From RBG-13-51-18 sp050014095 (lineage in GTDB: Bacteria > Chloroflexota > Dehalococcoidia > Dehalococcoidales > RBG-16-60-22), in the NCBI GenBank assembly GCA_050014095.1, contig JBEKDZ010000002.1:124001-188000 (forward strand): a DNA stretch of 64,000 bases, in the 5' to 3' direction. The notes under the pieces are model-generated. The model had not been told where the DNA came from. It was given only the letters and a program-made list of their open reading frames with translations, and made no database searches. Positions 50,990-60,368 of this stretch are shown here, in pieces (the first letter of the stretch is position 1; each line of letters opens with the position of its first letter). The position numbers were made by a program, and so were the translations under genes.

Positions 50990-53236
50990 ATGGCTAAAGG
51001 CAAAGAAGATAAAGTACTTTCCACTTTGTGGTCAGCGGGCTGCGGCTCGCACGGCGGCTGCGGCTGTGAGATATTCGTAAAAGACGGTAAAGTCACCAGG
51101 ATAGAGGGCGATAAAAATCACCCCTTCAATCAAGGACGACTATGCGCTAAAGGTCTGGCGGTATCGCAGTATATGTACCACCCCGACCGCGTCCTTTACC
51201 CCCTCAAGCGCACCGGCGAGCGGGGTGAAGGCAAATGGCAGCGCATCACCTGGGATGAAGCCTATGATACCATCGAGAAAAAGTTCAAGGATATCCGCAC
51301 CAATTACGGCGCCGAATCCGTAATCTTCTGCCAGGGCACCGGTCGCGATATCGGCGGACCTATTACCTTTCTAATGTATGCCTACGGCAGCCCCAACTGG
51401 GTGCAGGTAGGTCTGGCCGGTCATGCTTGTTATACGCCGCGGTTAGGCGCGATGTTCGCCACCCATGGCCATTATTGCGTAGCGGACTGCTCCCAGTTCC
51501 TGGAAAAACGCTATGATTCCCCGGAATGGACACCCCCCAAGTACATTATCATTTGGGCGCAGAACCCCTCCGCCGGCTGTCACGACGGCTTCTATGGGCA
51601 CTGGATTATCGACTGCATGAAACGGGGCACCAAATTGATCACCGTCGACCCCCGTTCCACCTGGTTCACCACCCGCTCGGAAGTCCATCTCCAGAACCGG
51701 CCCGGCACCGATGGCGCTATCGCCCTCGGTATGCTTAATGTAATTATCAACGAGGGTATTTATGATAAAAAGTTCGTCGAAAAATGGTGCTATGGCTTTG
51801 AAGAGCTGAAAAAGCGCGTCCAGGAATATCCGCCGGAAAAGGTGGCAGAAATTTCCTGGGTTCCCGCCGACCTCATCCGGAAAGCCGCCCGACTCTATGC
51901 CACGAACAAGCCATCCGCTATCCAATGGGGCGAGCCGGTGGACGCTCAACCGGCAGGCAGCGTCGTCGCCCAGGCAATAACCCTGCTCTGGTCTATCACC
52001 GGCAACATCGATAACCCCGGCGGCAACGTCATCGCCCGCAACTCTCATGGCGTCACCACCTATCCCTTCTCCTCCGCCGAGCTTACCGAGCTTTATGGCG
52101 CTGACCTGGTCAAGAGACTCAACGAAAAGAGAATCGGCGCCAATGACTATCCTATGATTAAGAACTTCCGCGGTTGGGTGCAGCCGGATGTGCTCATCGA
52201 GCAGATGGAGACCGGCAAACCCTATCCCGTTAAAGCCGCCTGGATACAGACCTCCAACATTATCGGCGGGCAAGCCGCCGACCCCAGGCGTCACTTAAAT
52301 GCTATGAAAAAGCTCGATTTCATCGTTTGCATCGACCTTTTTCAGAATCCCACCACGATGGCGCTGGCGGATATCTTCCTCCCTGCCGTCAGCATCTGCG
52401 AGAAAGAGAGCTTCCGCTCCTGGTGGCAGCCCCTCGGTGTCTCCGTCAAAGCCATCCCGGAAATCGGCGAAGCTAAGTCCGACTGGGAAATTAATCTTGA
52501 GCTGGCTAAGAGATTAGCCACCACCCCCATCAAATACAACACCGTCAGAGAGCTTATCGACGACCGTTTGAAGGACGGGAACACCAACTTTGAAAAACTC
52601 AAGGCTAAGGGCGGCTGGGAGTTCCCGCCGAAGGGCGACCCCTCCCGACCTTATTACCGCTATGAAAAAGGACTGCTCCGTAAGGATGGCAAACCGGGCT
52701 TCGATACTCCAACCGGTAAGGTTGAGCTTTATTCCAAACGTTACGAGGAATGGGGTCTTGACCCGCTGCCGTATTACGAAGAACCTAAAGAAAGCCTCAC
52801 CGCCACTCCTGATTTAGCCAAGAAATATCCCCTCATCCTCACGACGGGCCGCCGCTCACCGGTCTTTTTCCACTCCGAGCACCGCATGATTCCCTGGCTA
52901 CGCGAGCTTGACCCCTTCCCGATTTGTGAAATTAATGATAAAACCGCTGCCTCACTCGGTATTGATGATGGCGATTGGGTAAATGTCGAAAATATGCACG
53001 GCAAAATCAAGGTGAAGGCTAAAGTTACTCCCACTGCCCCCGCTAATATCGTTACCGTACCGCACGGCTGGTGGCTGCCCGAGACCGATGGCAAAGCCCC
53101 CAATCTCTTTAGCACCTGGGACCATAATGTCAACAACCTGACGACCATGGGTAACCAGGGTAAATCCGGTTTCGGCGGGACGAATTATCGTTCTGGACTC
53201 TGCCGTGTCGTAAAAATCGAAGGTGGAAAGGAGTAG
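50990..53236 (+). CDS. Molybdopterin oxidoreductase, catalytic subunit
   Basis: DMSO-reductase-family enzyme, 748 residues from ATG 50990, chosen because AAAGGAG lies six bases upstream; ATG 50963 has none. N-terminal Fe-S binding segment with C18, C24, C26 and C52 (unusual spacing), ERKAFKWQRITWDEAYD-like GKWQRITWDEAYDTIEKKF, GHACYTPR with a Cys that may ligate Mo or W, LITVDPRSTWFTTRSEVHLQ and, near the C-terminus, the dinucleotide-binding domain TTGRRSPVFFHSEHRMIPWLR and PHGWWLPETDG. No Tat or Sec signal, so cytoplasmic. The reaction cannot be told; proximity to thiolase suggests a CoA-ester or aromatic role. The small ferredoxin gene follows after 2 bases. Confidence 0.92.
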   Translation: MAKGKEDKVLSTLWSAGCGSHGGCGCEIFVKDGKVTRIEGDKNHPFNQGRLCAKGLAVSQYMYHPDRVLYPLKRTGERGEGKWQRITWDEAYDTIEKKFKDIRTNYGAESVIFCQGTGRDIGGPITFLMYAYGSPNWVQVGLAGHACYTPRLGAMFATHGHYCVADCSQFLEKRYDSPEWTPPKYIIIWAQNPSAGCHDGFYGHWIIDCMKRGTKLITVDPRSTWFTTRSEVHLQNRPGTDGAIALGMLNVIINEGIYDKKFVEKWCYGFEELKKRVQEYPPEKVAEISWVPADLIRKAARLYATNKPSAIQWGEPVDAQPAGSVVAQAITLLWSITGNIDNPGGNVIARNSHGVTTYPFSSAELTELYGADLVKRLNEKRIGANDYPMIKNFRGWVQPDVLIEQMETGKPYPVKAAWIQTSNIIGGQAADPRRHLNAMKKLDFIVCIDLFQNPTTMALADIFLPAVSICEKESFRSWWQPLGVSVKAIPEIGEAKSDWEINLELAKRLATTPIKYNTVRELIDDRLKDGNTNFEKLKAKGGWEFPPKGDPSRPYYRYEKGLLRKDGKPGFDTPTGKVELYSKRYEEWGLDPLPYYEEPKESLTATPDLAKKYPLILTTGRRSPVFFHSEHRMIPWLRELDPFPICEINDKTAASLGIDDGDWVNVENMHGKIKVKAKVTPTAPANIVTVPHGWWLPETDGKAPNLFSTWDHNVNNLTTMGNQGKSGFGGTNYRSGLCRVVKIEGGKE

Positions 53237-53238
53237 CC

Positions 53239-53568
53239 ATGGCTCGTAATGGTTTGTTGATACAGTATGATTGGTGCACCGGCTGCCATGCCTGTGAGGT
53301 CGCCTGCAAGCAGGAACATAACTTCCCGGAAGGCATGGTGGGCATTAAGGTATATGAGCTTGTTTCTTCTGGTCCCGATAAGGTTTACGTGGACTTTGTT
53401 CCCGTCGCTACCCGTTTCTGCGATTTATGTGCCGATAGAACTAAGCGTGGCGAGCAGCCGGCTTGCGTGAAACACTGCCAGGCTACCTGTATAACTTACG
53501 GCACGGTAGCAGCGCTGGCTAAAGCGCAAGAAAAGCAACCCCGCTCTGCCCTCTTCGCCCCTAAATAA
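53239..53568 (+). CDS. 4Fe-4S ferredoxin subunit of the molybdopterin enzyme
   Basis: 109 residues with two Fe-S cysteine groups: CTGCHACEVACKQEH near 13-27 and CDLCADRTKRGEQPACVKHC near 61-80. The short, NrfC/DmsB-like arrangement serves as the electron-transfer subunit of DMSO-reductase-family enzymes. The gene is two bases after the catalytic subunit, AAAGGAG just upstream. There is no membrane anchor gene, so the pair probably passes electrons to a soluble partner. Confidence 0.92.
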   Translation: MARNGLLIQYDWCTGCHACEVACKQEHNFPEGMVGIKVYELVSSGPDKVYVDFVPVATRFCDLCADRTKRGEQPACVKHCQATCITYGTVAALAKAQEKQPRSALFAPK

Positions 53569-53591
53569 AAACCTGCTATTATAAAAAATAA

Positions 53592-53628
53592 AGAGCGAAG
53601 CGACATGGTATTAGCCAGTCGCTTCGCT
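53592..53628 (+). terminator. Hairpin/terminator between the ferredoxin and SDR genes
   Basis: GAGCGAAGCGAC (53592-53603) pairs with GTCGCTTCGCTC (about 53617-53628) around a 13-base loop, followed by CCTTGTTTTC. It may terminate the Mo-enzyme operon. Confidence 0.6.
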
Positions 53629-53645
53629 CCCTTGTTTTCTCGAAA

Positions 53646-53673
53646 CCATCCCGACGAAAGTCGGGATCCAGCG
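53646..53673. repeat. Palindromic repeat, family 1 diverged copy
   Basis: ATCCCGAC-GAAA-GTCGGGAT hairpin followed by CCAG. It lacks the leading CGTC of the other copies but keeps the CCAG end, so it is a diverged relative. Confidence 0.6.
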
Positions 53674-53726
53674 GTTGGGTTGGGTGGTTTGTTACTTGTT
53701 ATTTGCTACTTGTTACTTATTCCCCT

Positions 53727-54737
53727 CTATCCAAACGGATTTTCTGCCGGGCTTTTATAACCAGCCAGTAAGCCGCGCGGCGCTTGCTGCAGTAGTTCTT
53801 CCATAGACCAGGGTTTATTGTCATACTTGGTTAGGTTGTTCGACAGTATTGACTCGGAATACATGCTGATAGTATTACCGCCTACCGAGAATATCGAGCC
53901 GCTTATTTTGGCGCCTGCATCGGAAGCCAGATAACAAACAAAAGGCGCGGCATAATCCGGCGTGGGGGTAAAATTGATGAAACTCTCGCCAAAAGCCATG
54001 CCTTCATTGACGAAAGGGATGTCCTCTTTAGCTACCGTCGATGGATACACATCCAGGTCATAGGCCGACCTCGTTTTAGCAAAAGGTGAAATGCAATTAG
54101 CGGTGATATTGTATTTCCACATTTCGATGGCTACCGCTTTTGTCAAACCGACAACGCCGGCATTGGCCGTGCAATATTCGGCGTGTTTGATAGTATCGCC
54201 CTGCCAGGCGCGGGAAGTTGCATTGATGATACGCCCCCATTTTTGCTCAATCATATACGGTACGGCATGACGCATGGTGTTAAAGTAACCCTTGGGTTTT
54301 GTCCGCGTGACTTTATCGAATAAATCTTCCGTCATCTTCTCAAAAGGACTGAATCCAAAGCCTCCGGCGATATTCACTAAAATATCAATCTTCCCGAAGC
54401 TATCAATAGCTGTTTTGATTAATTTACCGGCGGTCTCAAAATCAGCTATATCACCGAAGAAAGGTACGGCCTCGCCGCCCATTTTCTTTATGGTTTGCGC
54501 GGTAGTTTCTGCATCGCCGCTGATGGCGGCGGTTTCTTTTTCAAACCATTCCTTTTTCTTTTTATCGAGCTTTTTAATCTGGGCATCTGTCAACATCTGG
54601 CTGCCGGTCGAGCCTTTCTTGCGGTTGTTGGTGACTATTTTAGCCCCCTCCCCCGCCAGCGCGATGGCGATAGCCCGCCCTATCCCTTGCCCCGACCCAG
54701 TCACCACCGCTACCTTTCCCTTAAGTACATCACTCAT
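53727..54737 (-). CDS. SDR-family protein lacking the catalytic lysine
   Basis: 336 residues. Classical SDR N-terminus VAVVTGSGQGIGRAIAIALAGEGA and NIAGG are present, and INATSRAW keeps the catalytic Ser, but the YxxxK motif reads YCTAN, so Asn replaces Lys. A 40-residue insertion follows the first beta-alpha unit (MLTDAQIKKLDKKKKEWFEKETAAISGD). The family is close to MFE-2-type hydroxysteroid or hydroxyacyl-CoA dehydrogenases. Either it is inactive or works by another mechanism; a sequence error is possible. ATG 54737 overlaps the translin stop by four bases. Confidence 0.85.
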   Translation of the reverse strand: MSDVLKGKVAVVTGSGQGIGRAIAIALAGEGAKIVTNNRKKGSTGSQMLTDAQIKKLDKKKKEWFEKETAAISGDAETTAQTIKKMGGEAVPFFGDIADFETAGKLIKTAIDSFGKIDILVNIAGGFGFSPFEKMTEDLFDKVTRTKPKGYFNTMRHAVPYMIEQKWGRIINATSRAWQGDTIKHAEYCTANAGVVGLTKAVAIEMWKYNITANCISPFAKTRSAYDLDVYPSTVAKEDIPFVNEGMAFGESFINFTPTPDYAAPFVCYLASDAGAKISGSIFSVGGNTISMYSESILSNNLTKYDNKPWSMEELLQQAPRGLLAGYKSPAENPFG

Positions 54738-55390
54738 TTCTTCTTTCCTTCCTTTCCGGTTCTCAATTCTTTTTTATTAAAATCGGCTATTTGTGTCTCC
54801 AGAGCCTTTTGTCTTATTGTCAGAGTAAGGTCGCTGCGAGTTTTTTCCAGCACTCCCCGCACCATATCCGTCGTCCGTCTTAGTCCGCCGGTCAGAGCAT
54901 CGGGGAAGTCCATGGTCACCAGCATGCTGTAAATATCGTCCATGATAGTTAACAGCTCTTCTCCCCGCGAGAGGTCGCCCTGGCGCATACTGTCGAGCAG
55001 GTATCGCCTGATTTCCCCCACCGCCTCACCCATCCCATTAAGGTAAGCAGCGACATCCACGCCAAGCTCCTGCGACTTCGGGAGTTTCTTACCTGTTACC
55101 AGCGCCAGCGTGATACTCGCCTCGGCGAGCTCTTTTTGAGCGTCCCTCACCGCGCCGGTATTTGCTAGCTCAAGATATCCGGAAACGGCTTTTTCCGCTT
55201 CGACTAATACCTGCCGGGCAGACCTAATCTGTTTAGCTGCCTCGTTGAACTCTTGCCGGTGAACCGCACGTATCGCCGTGCTGCTGAAGCGGATGGAGTC
55301 CCGACAAAGCGGCAGCATCTTTTCCCGGGCTTCATCTTTCGCCGCTAGCTCTTTCCTAATTTCTTCTGCCATTGCATCCAGATTATTCAC
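54734..55390 (-). CDS. Translin-family RNA/DNA-binding protein
   Basis: 218-residue all-helical protein. Characteristic features: RDSIRFSSTAIRAVHRQEFNEA near 29-50, a long ladder of helices, VDVAAYLNGMGEAVGEIRRYLLDSMRQGDLSRGEELLTIMDDIYSMLVTMDFPDAL near 110-165 and LRRTTDMVRGVLEKTRSDLT near 170-190, following the translin/TRAX arrangement. Common in eukaryotes and archaea and rare in bacteria. TRAX-type catalytic Glu-Glu-Asp residues are not securely identified. ATG 55390 overlaps the thiE stop by four bases, so thiD2E, translin and the SDR are one translation-coupled unit. Confidence 0.8.
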   Translation of the reverse strand: MNNLDAMAEEIRKELAAKDEAREKMLPLCRDSIRFSSTAIRAVHRQEFNEAAKQIRSARQVLVEAEKAVSGYLELANTGAVRDAQKELAEASITLALVTGKKLPKSQELGVDVAAYLNGMGEAVGEIRRYLLDSMRQGDLSRGEELLTIMDDIYSMLVTMDFPDALTGGLRRTTDMVRGVLEKTRSDLTLTIRQKALETQIADFNKKELRTGKEGKKK

Positions 55391-56436
55391 TTTTTCGTCC
55401 TTTTGATAATATTTACCAGTTCCCTAGTTGCTTTTTCAATATCTGCGGCGCCCATAATGGCGCTGATGATTGCGGCAGCGTCCGCGCCAGCTTTCATTAC
55501 TTCACTTAAATTTTCCCGGTTTATCCCTCCGATAGCCACTATCGGCAAGTCCACCGCCTGCTTAATTTCCTCGATTCTCTTTACCCCCACAACCTGAGCC
55601 GACTCTTTAGTCTCCGTGGCGAATATCGCCCCTACCCCCAAGTAGTCCGCCCCATCTTCTTTAGCTTTAATAGCTTCGGCAACTGTACTCACCGAGCAGC
55701 CCAGTATCATGTCAATAGGCATTAATTTTCTTGCCTCAGCCACCGGCATGTCATCCTGTCCTACGTGCAGTCCATCGGCTCCAACAGCCAGGGCGACCTC
55801 CAGGCTATCATTAATGATAAAGAGTACGCCTTTTTTTAAACAAGTCTCTTTCAAATCTTTAGCGATGGCAAGGAATTCCTGGCTGCTACACTGTTTACAC
55901 CGCAGTTGAATGATTTTTGCCCCACCTTTAATAATTTGTTCGGCGATTTTGGTAGGCTTATTTCCCTTCAGCCACTCCGTGTCGATAACGGCATAAAGTC
56001 CAGCTATCTGCGCCACTTTGTCTTTACGTAAAATCCTACCAGTTAACTCTTTTTCTATCGTGTAAAGCTCGAACCGCATTTTTCGATAGTTTTCTGTATT
56101 CAGGTTGAGTTCCGGGTTTTTCGCCATCTCTTCCAGAACTCTCAAGGATTCCTGCACTCGTTTGGCGTTAGCCGTGATTATCCCTGCAATATCCCGACTT
56201 TTCTCCTCGTCGTTAACATCCATGCTGCTTCCCACATCCCTTCCCGCATCCCGCGCCTGCAGCAGTCGTTTTTGCAGTTTCGTATCAACGACTATCGTTT
56301 TATGCCGTATGTTCTTCAGCTTTTGCGTTAAAGTGACATCGTTCAACGTCATCCGGGCGAACTCTTCAAGGATACGCAGCCCCTCGCCCAGCCGGTTAAT
56401 ATTCGCATCGATTATGCGTAGTTGGTCATTCGTCAT
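55387..56436 (-). CDS. thiE: ThiD2-ThiE fusion: HMP-phosphate kinase plus thiamine-phosphate synthase
   Basis: 349 residues in two parts. Residues 1-about 140 (INRLGEGLRILEEFARMTLN... ESLRVLEEMAKNP) are an all-helical domain of the ThiD2 type, proposed HMP-P kinase. Residues about 145-349 are a thiamine-phosphate synthase barrel: YAVIDTEWL, IIQLRCK, FIINDSLEVALAVGADGLHVGQDDMPV, GCSVSTVAEAIKAKEDGADYLGVGAIF and PIVAIGGINRENLSEVMKAGADAAAII. Both activities join HMP-PP with thiazole phosphate to give thiamine phosphate. First gene of the translin-SDR unit. Confidence 0.92.
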   Translation of the reverse strand: MTNDQLRIIDANINRLGEGLRILEEFARMTLNDVTLTQKLKNIRHKTIVVDTKLQKRLLQARDAGRDVGSSMDVNDEEKSRDIAGIITANAKRVQESLRVLEEMAKNPELNLNTENYRKMRFELYTIEKELTGRILRKDKVAQIAGLYAVIDTEWLKGNKPTKIAEQIIKGGAKIIQLRCKQCSSQEFLAIAKDLKETCLKKGVLFIINDSLEVALAVGADGLHVGQDDMPVAEARKLMPIDMILGCSVSTVAEAIKAKEDGADYLGVGAIFATETKESAQVVGVKRIEEIKQAVDLPIVAIGGINRENLSEVMKAGADAAAIISAIMGAADIEKATRELVNIIKRTKK

Positions 56437-56601
56437 TTTACTAAGTCTCGGTGGAATTCTAACATAGCTGTTCTGGACGGTAAAGCCAGAAGAATCCCTA
56501 TCCCATTTGTTAATTTTAATTTGAGCTTTGTTTGGTTATTGTATCCCTCGGCTTCGCTCGGGACAGGTCTTGTATCTTGGTTATTTACCTCGCCCTCCCC
56601 T

Positions 56602-56964
56602 TTACCCCTCCACCGCATTCTCTATAATCTCGATACGCCTAACCTTGTTGTCCTCCCCCATTTGTATCGCCACGACGTCGATGCGCCAGGTTGACGGCAA
56701 GTCTTCGTGCTCCTGTCCGTAGCGTTCCGCTAGCGCACGTAACCGTTCCTTTTTCATTGACGTTATTGATTCTTCCGGACTGCCGAAACTCCAGCTTCGC
56801 TTCGTTCTAACCTCGATAAATACCAGCGTTTCTTCCTGTTTTGCTATTATGTCAACCTCGCCTTCGGGACAGCGGTAGTTCTTCTCCAGTATCACGTAGC
56901 CGTTTTTCCCGAGGAATTCGCCGGCTATTTTCTCACCAAGCGCGCCTGTTTCCCGTCTCCTCAT
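56602..56964 (-). CDS. yraN: YraN-family nuclease-like protein (UPF0102)
   Basis: 120 residues from ATG 56964, which overlaps the rnhB stop by four bases. The longer frame to 57042 lies inside rnhB. Restriction endonuclease-like core: GALGEKIAGEFLGKNGYVILEKNYRC, EGEVDIIAKQEETLVFIEVRTKRS with D-(E)-x-K residues and SITSMKKERL. The pairing rnhB-yraN is common in bacteria. Role unknown; metal-dependent nuclease suspected. Confidence 0.9.
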   Translation of the reverse strand: MRRRETGALGEKIAGEFLGKNGYVILEKNYRCPEGEVDIIAKQEETLVFIEVRTKRSWSFGSPEESITSMKKERLRALAERYGQEHEDLPSTWRIDVVAIQMGEDNKVRRIEIIENAVEG

Positions 56965-57596
56965 GGTTGGTATCCTACCAGTTCGCCGACGGGACTGAAT
57001 GACCGACGGTGCAAAGGACACGGCCCCTTTTCCCGTAAGCATTTAAGGTGCTCTTCTGTGCCGTACCCTTTATGTTCGGCGAAACCATACCCCGGATACT
57101 CTTTATCCATCTCCGTTACCAACCGGTCGCGCGTAACTTTAGCTATTATCGAAGCACAAGCGATGGAAAAACATAGACTGTCCCCATGCTTGATGCCTTT
57201 CTGCGGCAAAACAGATTCTGTCAGTTTCACGTAGTCGATAAGGAGATATTGCGGCTGTGGTTTAAGCTTTTCGATTGCCGCTATCATGGCTAGCCGCGTG
57301 GCTTTGGCAATGCCGAGTTCATCGATTATTTCGTTGGAGCGTGACCCTATGCCGTAAGATACGGACGCTTCGATAATATAACCATAGAGATATTCGCGCG
57401 TTTCTGGCTTGAGCTGTTTGCTATCCCGCACCTTGCTTTTCCACTTGGCTTTGATGTTTCCCGGCAGAATTACGGCGGCGGCTACCACCGGTCCCATTAA
57501 AGCCCCCCGCCCCACCTCGTCCACACCGGCGACATAGCGGTAACCCTGCTCTTGGAGCAGTTTTTCTTCGGCGAACGACGGTTTTTGCGACTTCAT
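56961..57596 (-). CDS. rnhB: Ribonuclease HII
   Basis: 211 residues; removes ribonucleotides misincorporated in DNA. YVAGVDEVGRGALMGPVVAAAVILP has the catalytic DE and KVRDSKQLKP; YLLIDYVKL contains the later Asp; HGDSLCFSIACASIIAKVTRDRLV carries the remaining family motif. The substrate-specific GRG motif is in VGRGA. Starts 12 bases after tmk; yraN follows with overlap. Confidence 0.95.
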   Translation of the reverse strand: MKSQKPSFAEEKLLQEQGYRYVAGVDEVGRGALMGPVVAAAVILPGNIKAKWKSKVRDSKQLKPETREYLYGYIIEASVSYGIGSRSNEIIDELGIAKATRLAMIAAIEKLKPQPQYLLIDYVKLTESVLPQKGIKHGDSLCFSIACASIIAKVTRDRLVTEMDKEYPGYGFAEHKGYGTEEHLKCLREKGPCPLHRRSFSPVGELVGYQP

Positions 57597-57608
57597 GGGA
57601 GTCCGTCC

Positions 57609-58226
57609 TTATTTTGGTAGTATCTTACTTACTCTCTGCCAGATAATATCGGCAATCTCATCCTTGCTTTTTAATGCGTCTATCACCAGCCAGCGTTTGG
57701 GTTCAGCCTTCGCCAGCCTTAAGTAACCTTCCCTCACACGACGATGGAAACTTAAATTCTCTGCCTCAAAACGGTCTGTCTTTTTTTCTTTATTTCTTTC
57801 AAATCCTTTTTCCACCGGCATATCCAGCAAAATCGTCAGGTCGGGCGATAAACCTTGCGTACCTATATTATTAGCGGCTTTGACCGTGACTAAATCCAAC
57901 CCCCGCCCGTATCCCTGGTAAGCCGTCGTGGAATCAGCATACCTATCGCAGATGACAAGAGTGCCTTTTTTCAGGTTCGGCTTAATTACCTCCGTTACCA
58001 ACTGCGTCCGCGATACGTTGAATAGCAGCAGTTCCGCCAGCGGTGATATGTTTATTTCTTGCGACCATTTGAGCAGGCGCGTTACCTTCTTGCCCAGCGC
58101 GGTGATGCCGGGCTCATGAATCAGCAGCGACGGCATCGCCAGTTTTTGCAGTCGACGGTAAAGTAGCTTCGACTGTGTGCTTTTGCCGCACCCCTCCCCA
58201 CCCTCGAACGTAATGAAAAGAGACAT
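57609..58226 (-). CDS. tmk: Thymidylate kinase
   Basis: 205 residues; phosphorylates dTMP to dTDP. P-loop FITFEGGEGCGKSTQSKLL at residues 4-22, the DR(Y/H) motif VICDRYADSTTAYQGYGRGLD, and the LID region near 148 with KKTDRFEAENLSFHRRVREGYL. This is the LID-Arg type. Follows the R3H/AAA gene by 20 bases on the same strand. Confidence 0.95.
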   Translation of the reverse strand: MSLFITFEGGEGCGKSTQSKLLYRRLQKLAMPSLLIHEPGITALGKKVTRLLKWSQEINISPLAELLLFNVSRTQLVTEVIKPNLKKGTLVICDRYADSTTAYQGYGRGLDLVTVKAANNIGTQGLSPDLTILLDMPVEKGFERNKEKKTDRFEAENLSFHRRVREGYLRLAKAEPKRWLVIDALKSKDEIADIIWQRVSKILPK

Positions 58227-58246
58227 TATCCCTTCCCCGATTTAAA

Positions 58247-59785
<1,539 letters not shown>

Positions 59786-60367
59786 TTAGTTTCGTTTACC
59801 TGCGGCTATATCCAAGAAATACTGATGAAATCTTAAGTCATCCGTGAGCTCCGGATGAAAAGCCGTCGCCAGCAGCTTGCCTTGCTTGACAGCGACAGCG
59901 GTATTGTCTTTTAGGCTTGCCAAGACCTCCACGTCCTTGGCATAACTCTCGATTATGGGCGCGCGGATAAACACGGCAGGGAAAGGCGCTTTCCCCAGTG
60001 CCGGTATCTTTAGCTCCGTCTCGAAGCTATCCACCTGCCGCCCGAAGGCATTGCGCTTGACCGTGATATCCATCAAGCCGAGCGAAGCCGTGCTGTTGCC
60101 AGATATCTGCTTGGCCATCAAAATCATGCCGGCGCAGGTGCCGAATATCGGCATGCCGCTGTTGGCTAAAGAGATAATTTGCTGCACCAAGCTATAAGCA
60201 TCCATCAGCTTGCTGATGGTAGTGCTTTCGCCTCCGGGAAGAATCAGCCCGTCCACCCCCTTTAGTTCCCCGGGTAAACGGACGGGCACAGCTTCGATAT
60301 CCAGTTTGTTTAACGCTTTTATATGCTCGGCGAAGGCTCCCTGCGATGCAAGGACACCTATTTTCAT
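59786..60367 (-). CDS. pdxT: Pyridoxal 5'-phosphate synthase glutaminase subunit
   Basis: 193 residues from ATG 60367 (MKIGVLASQGAFAEHIKAL). The longer frame to 60553 translates part of pdxS. Glutamine amidotransferase triad: nucleophile Cys in FGTCAGMILMAK, and His-Glu in TAFHPELTDD. The GGESTTISKL oxyanion segment is present. Supplies ammonia to PdxS. One base separates it from pdxS. Confidence 0.95.
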   Translation of the reverse strand: MKIGVLASQGAFAEHIKALNKLDIEAVPVRLPGELKGVDGLILPGGESTTISKLMDAYSLVQQIISLANSGMPIFGTCAGMILMAKQISGNSTASLGLMDITVKRNAFGRQVDSFETELKIPALGKAPFPAVFIRAPIIESYAKDVEVLASLKDNTAVAVKQGKLLATAFHPELTDDLRFHQYFLDIAAGKRN

Positions 60368-60368
60368 A

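Noticed and set aside
56965..57042. Longer yraN start inside rnhB
   Set aside because: It overlaps rnhB by 78 more bases; ATG 56964 overlaps the stop by only four bases, a standard coupling.
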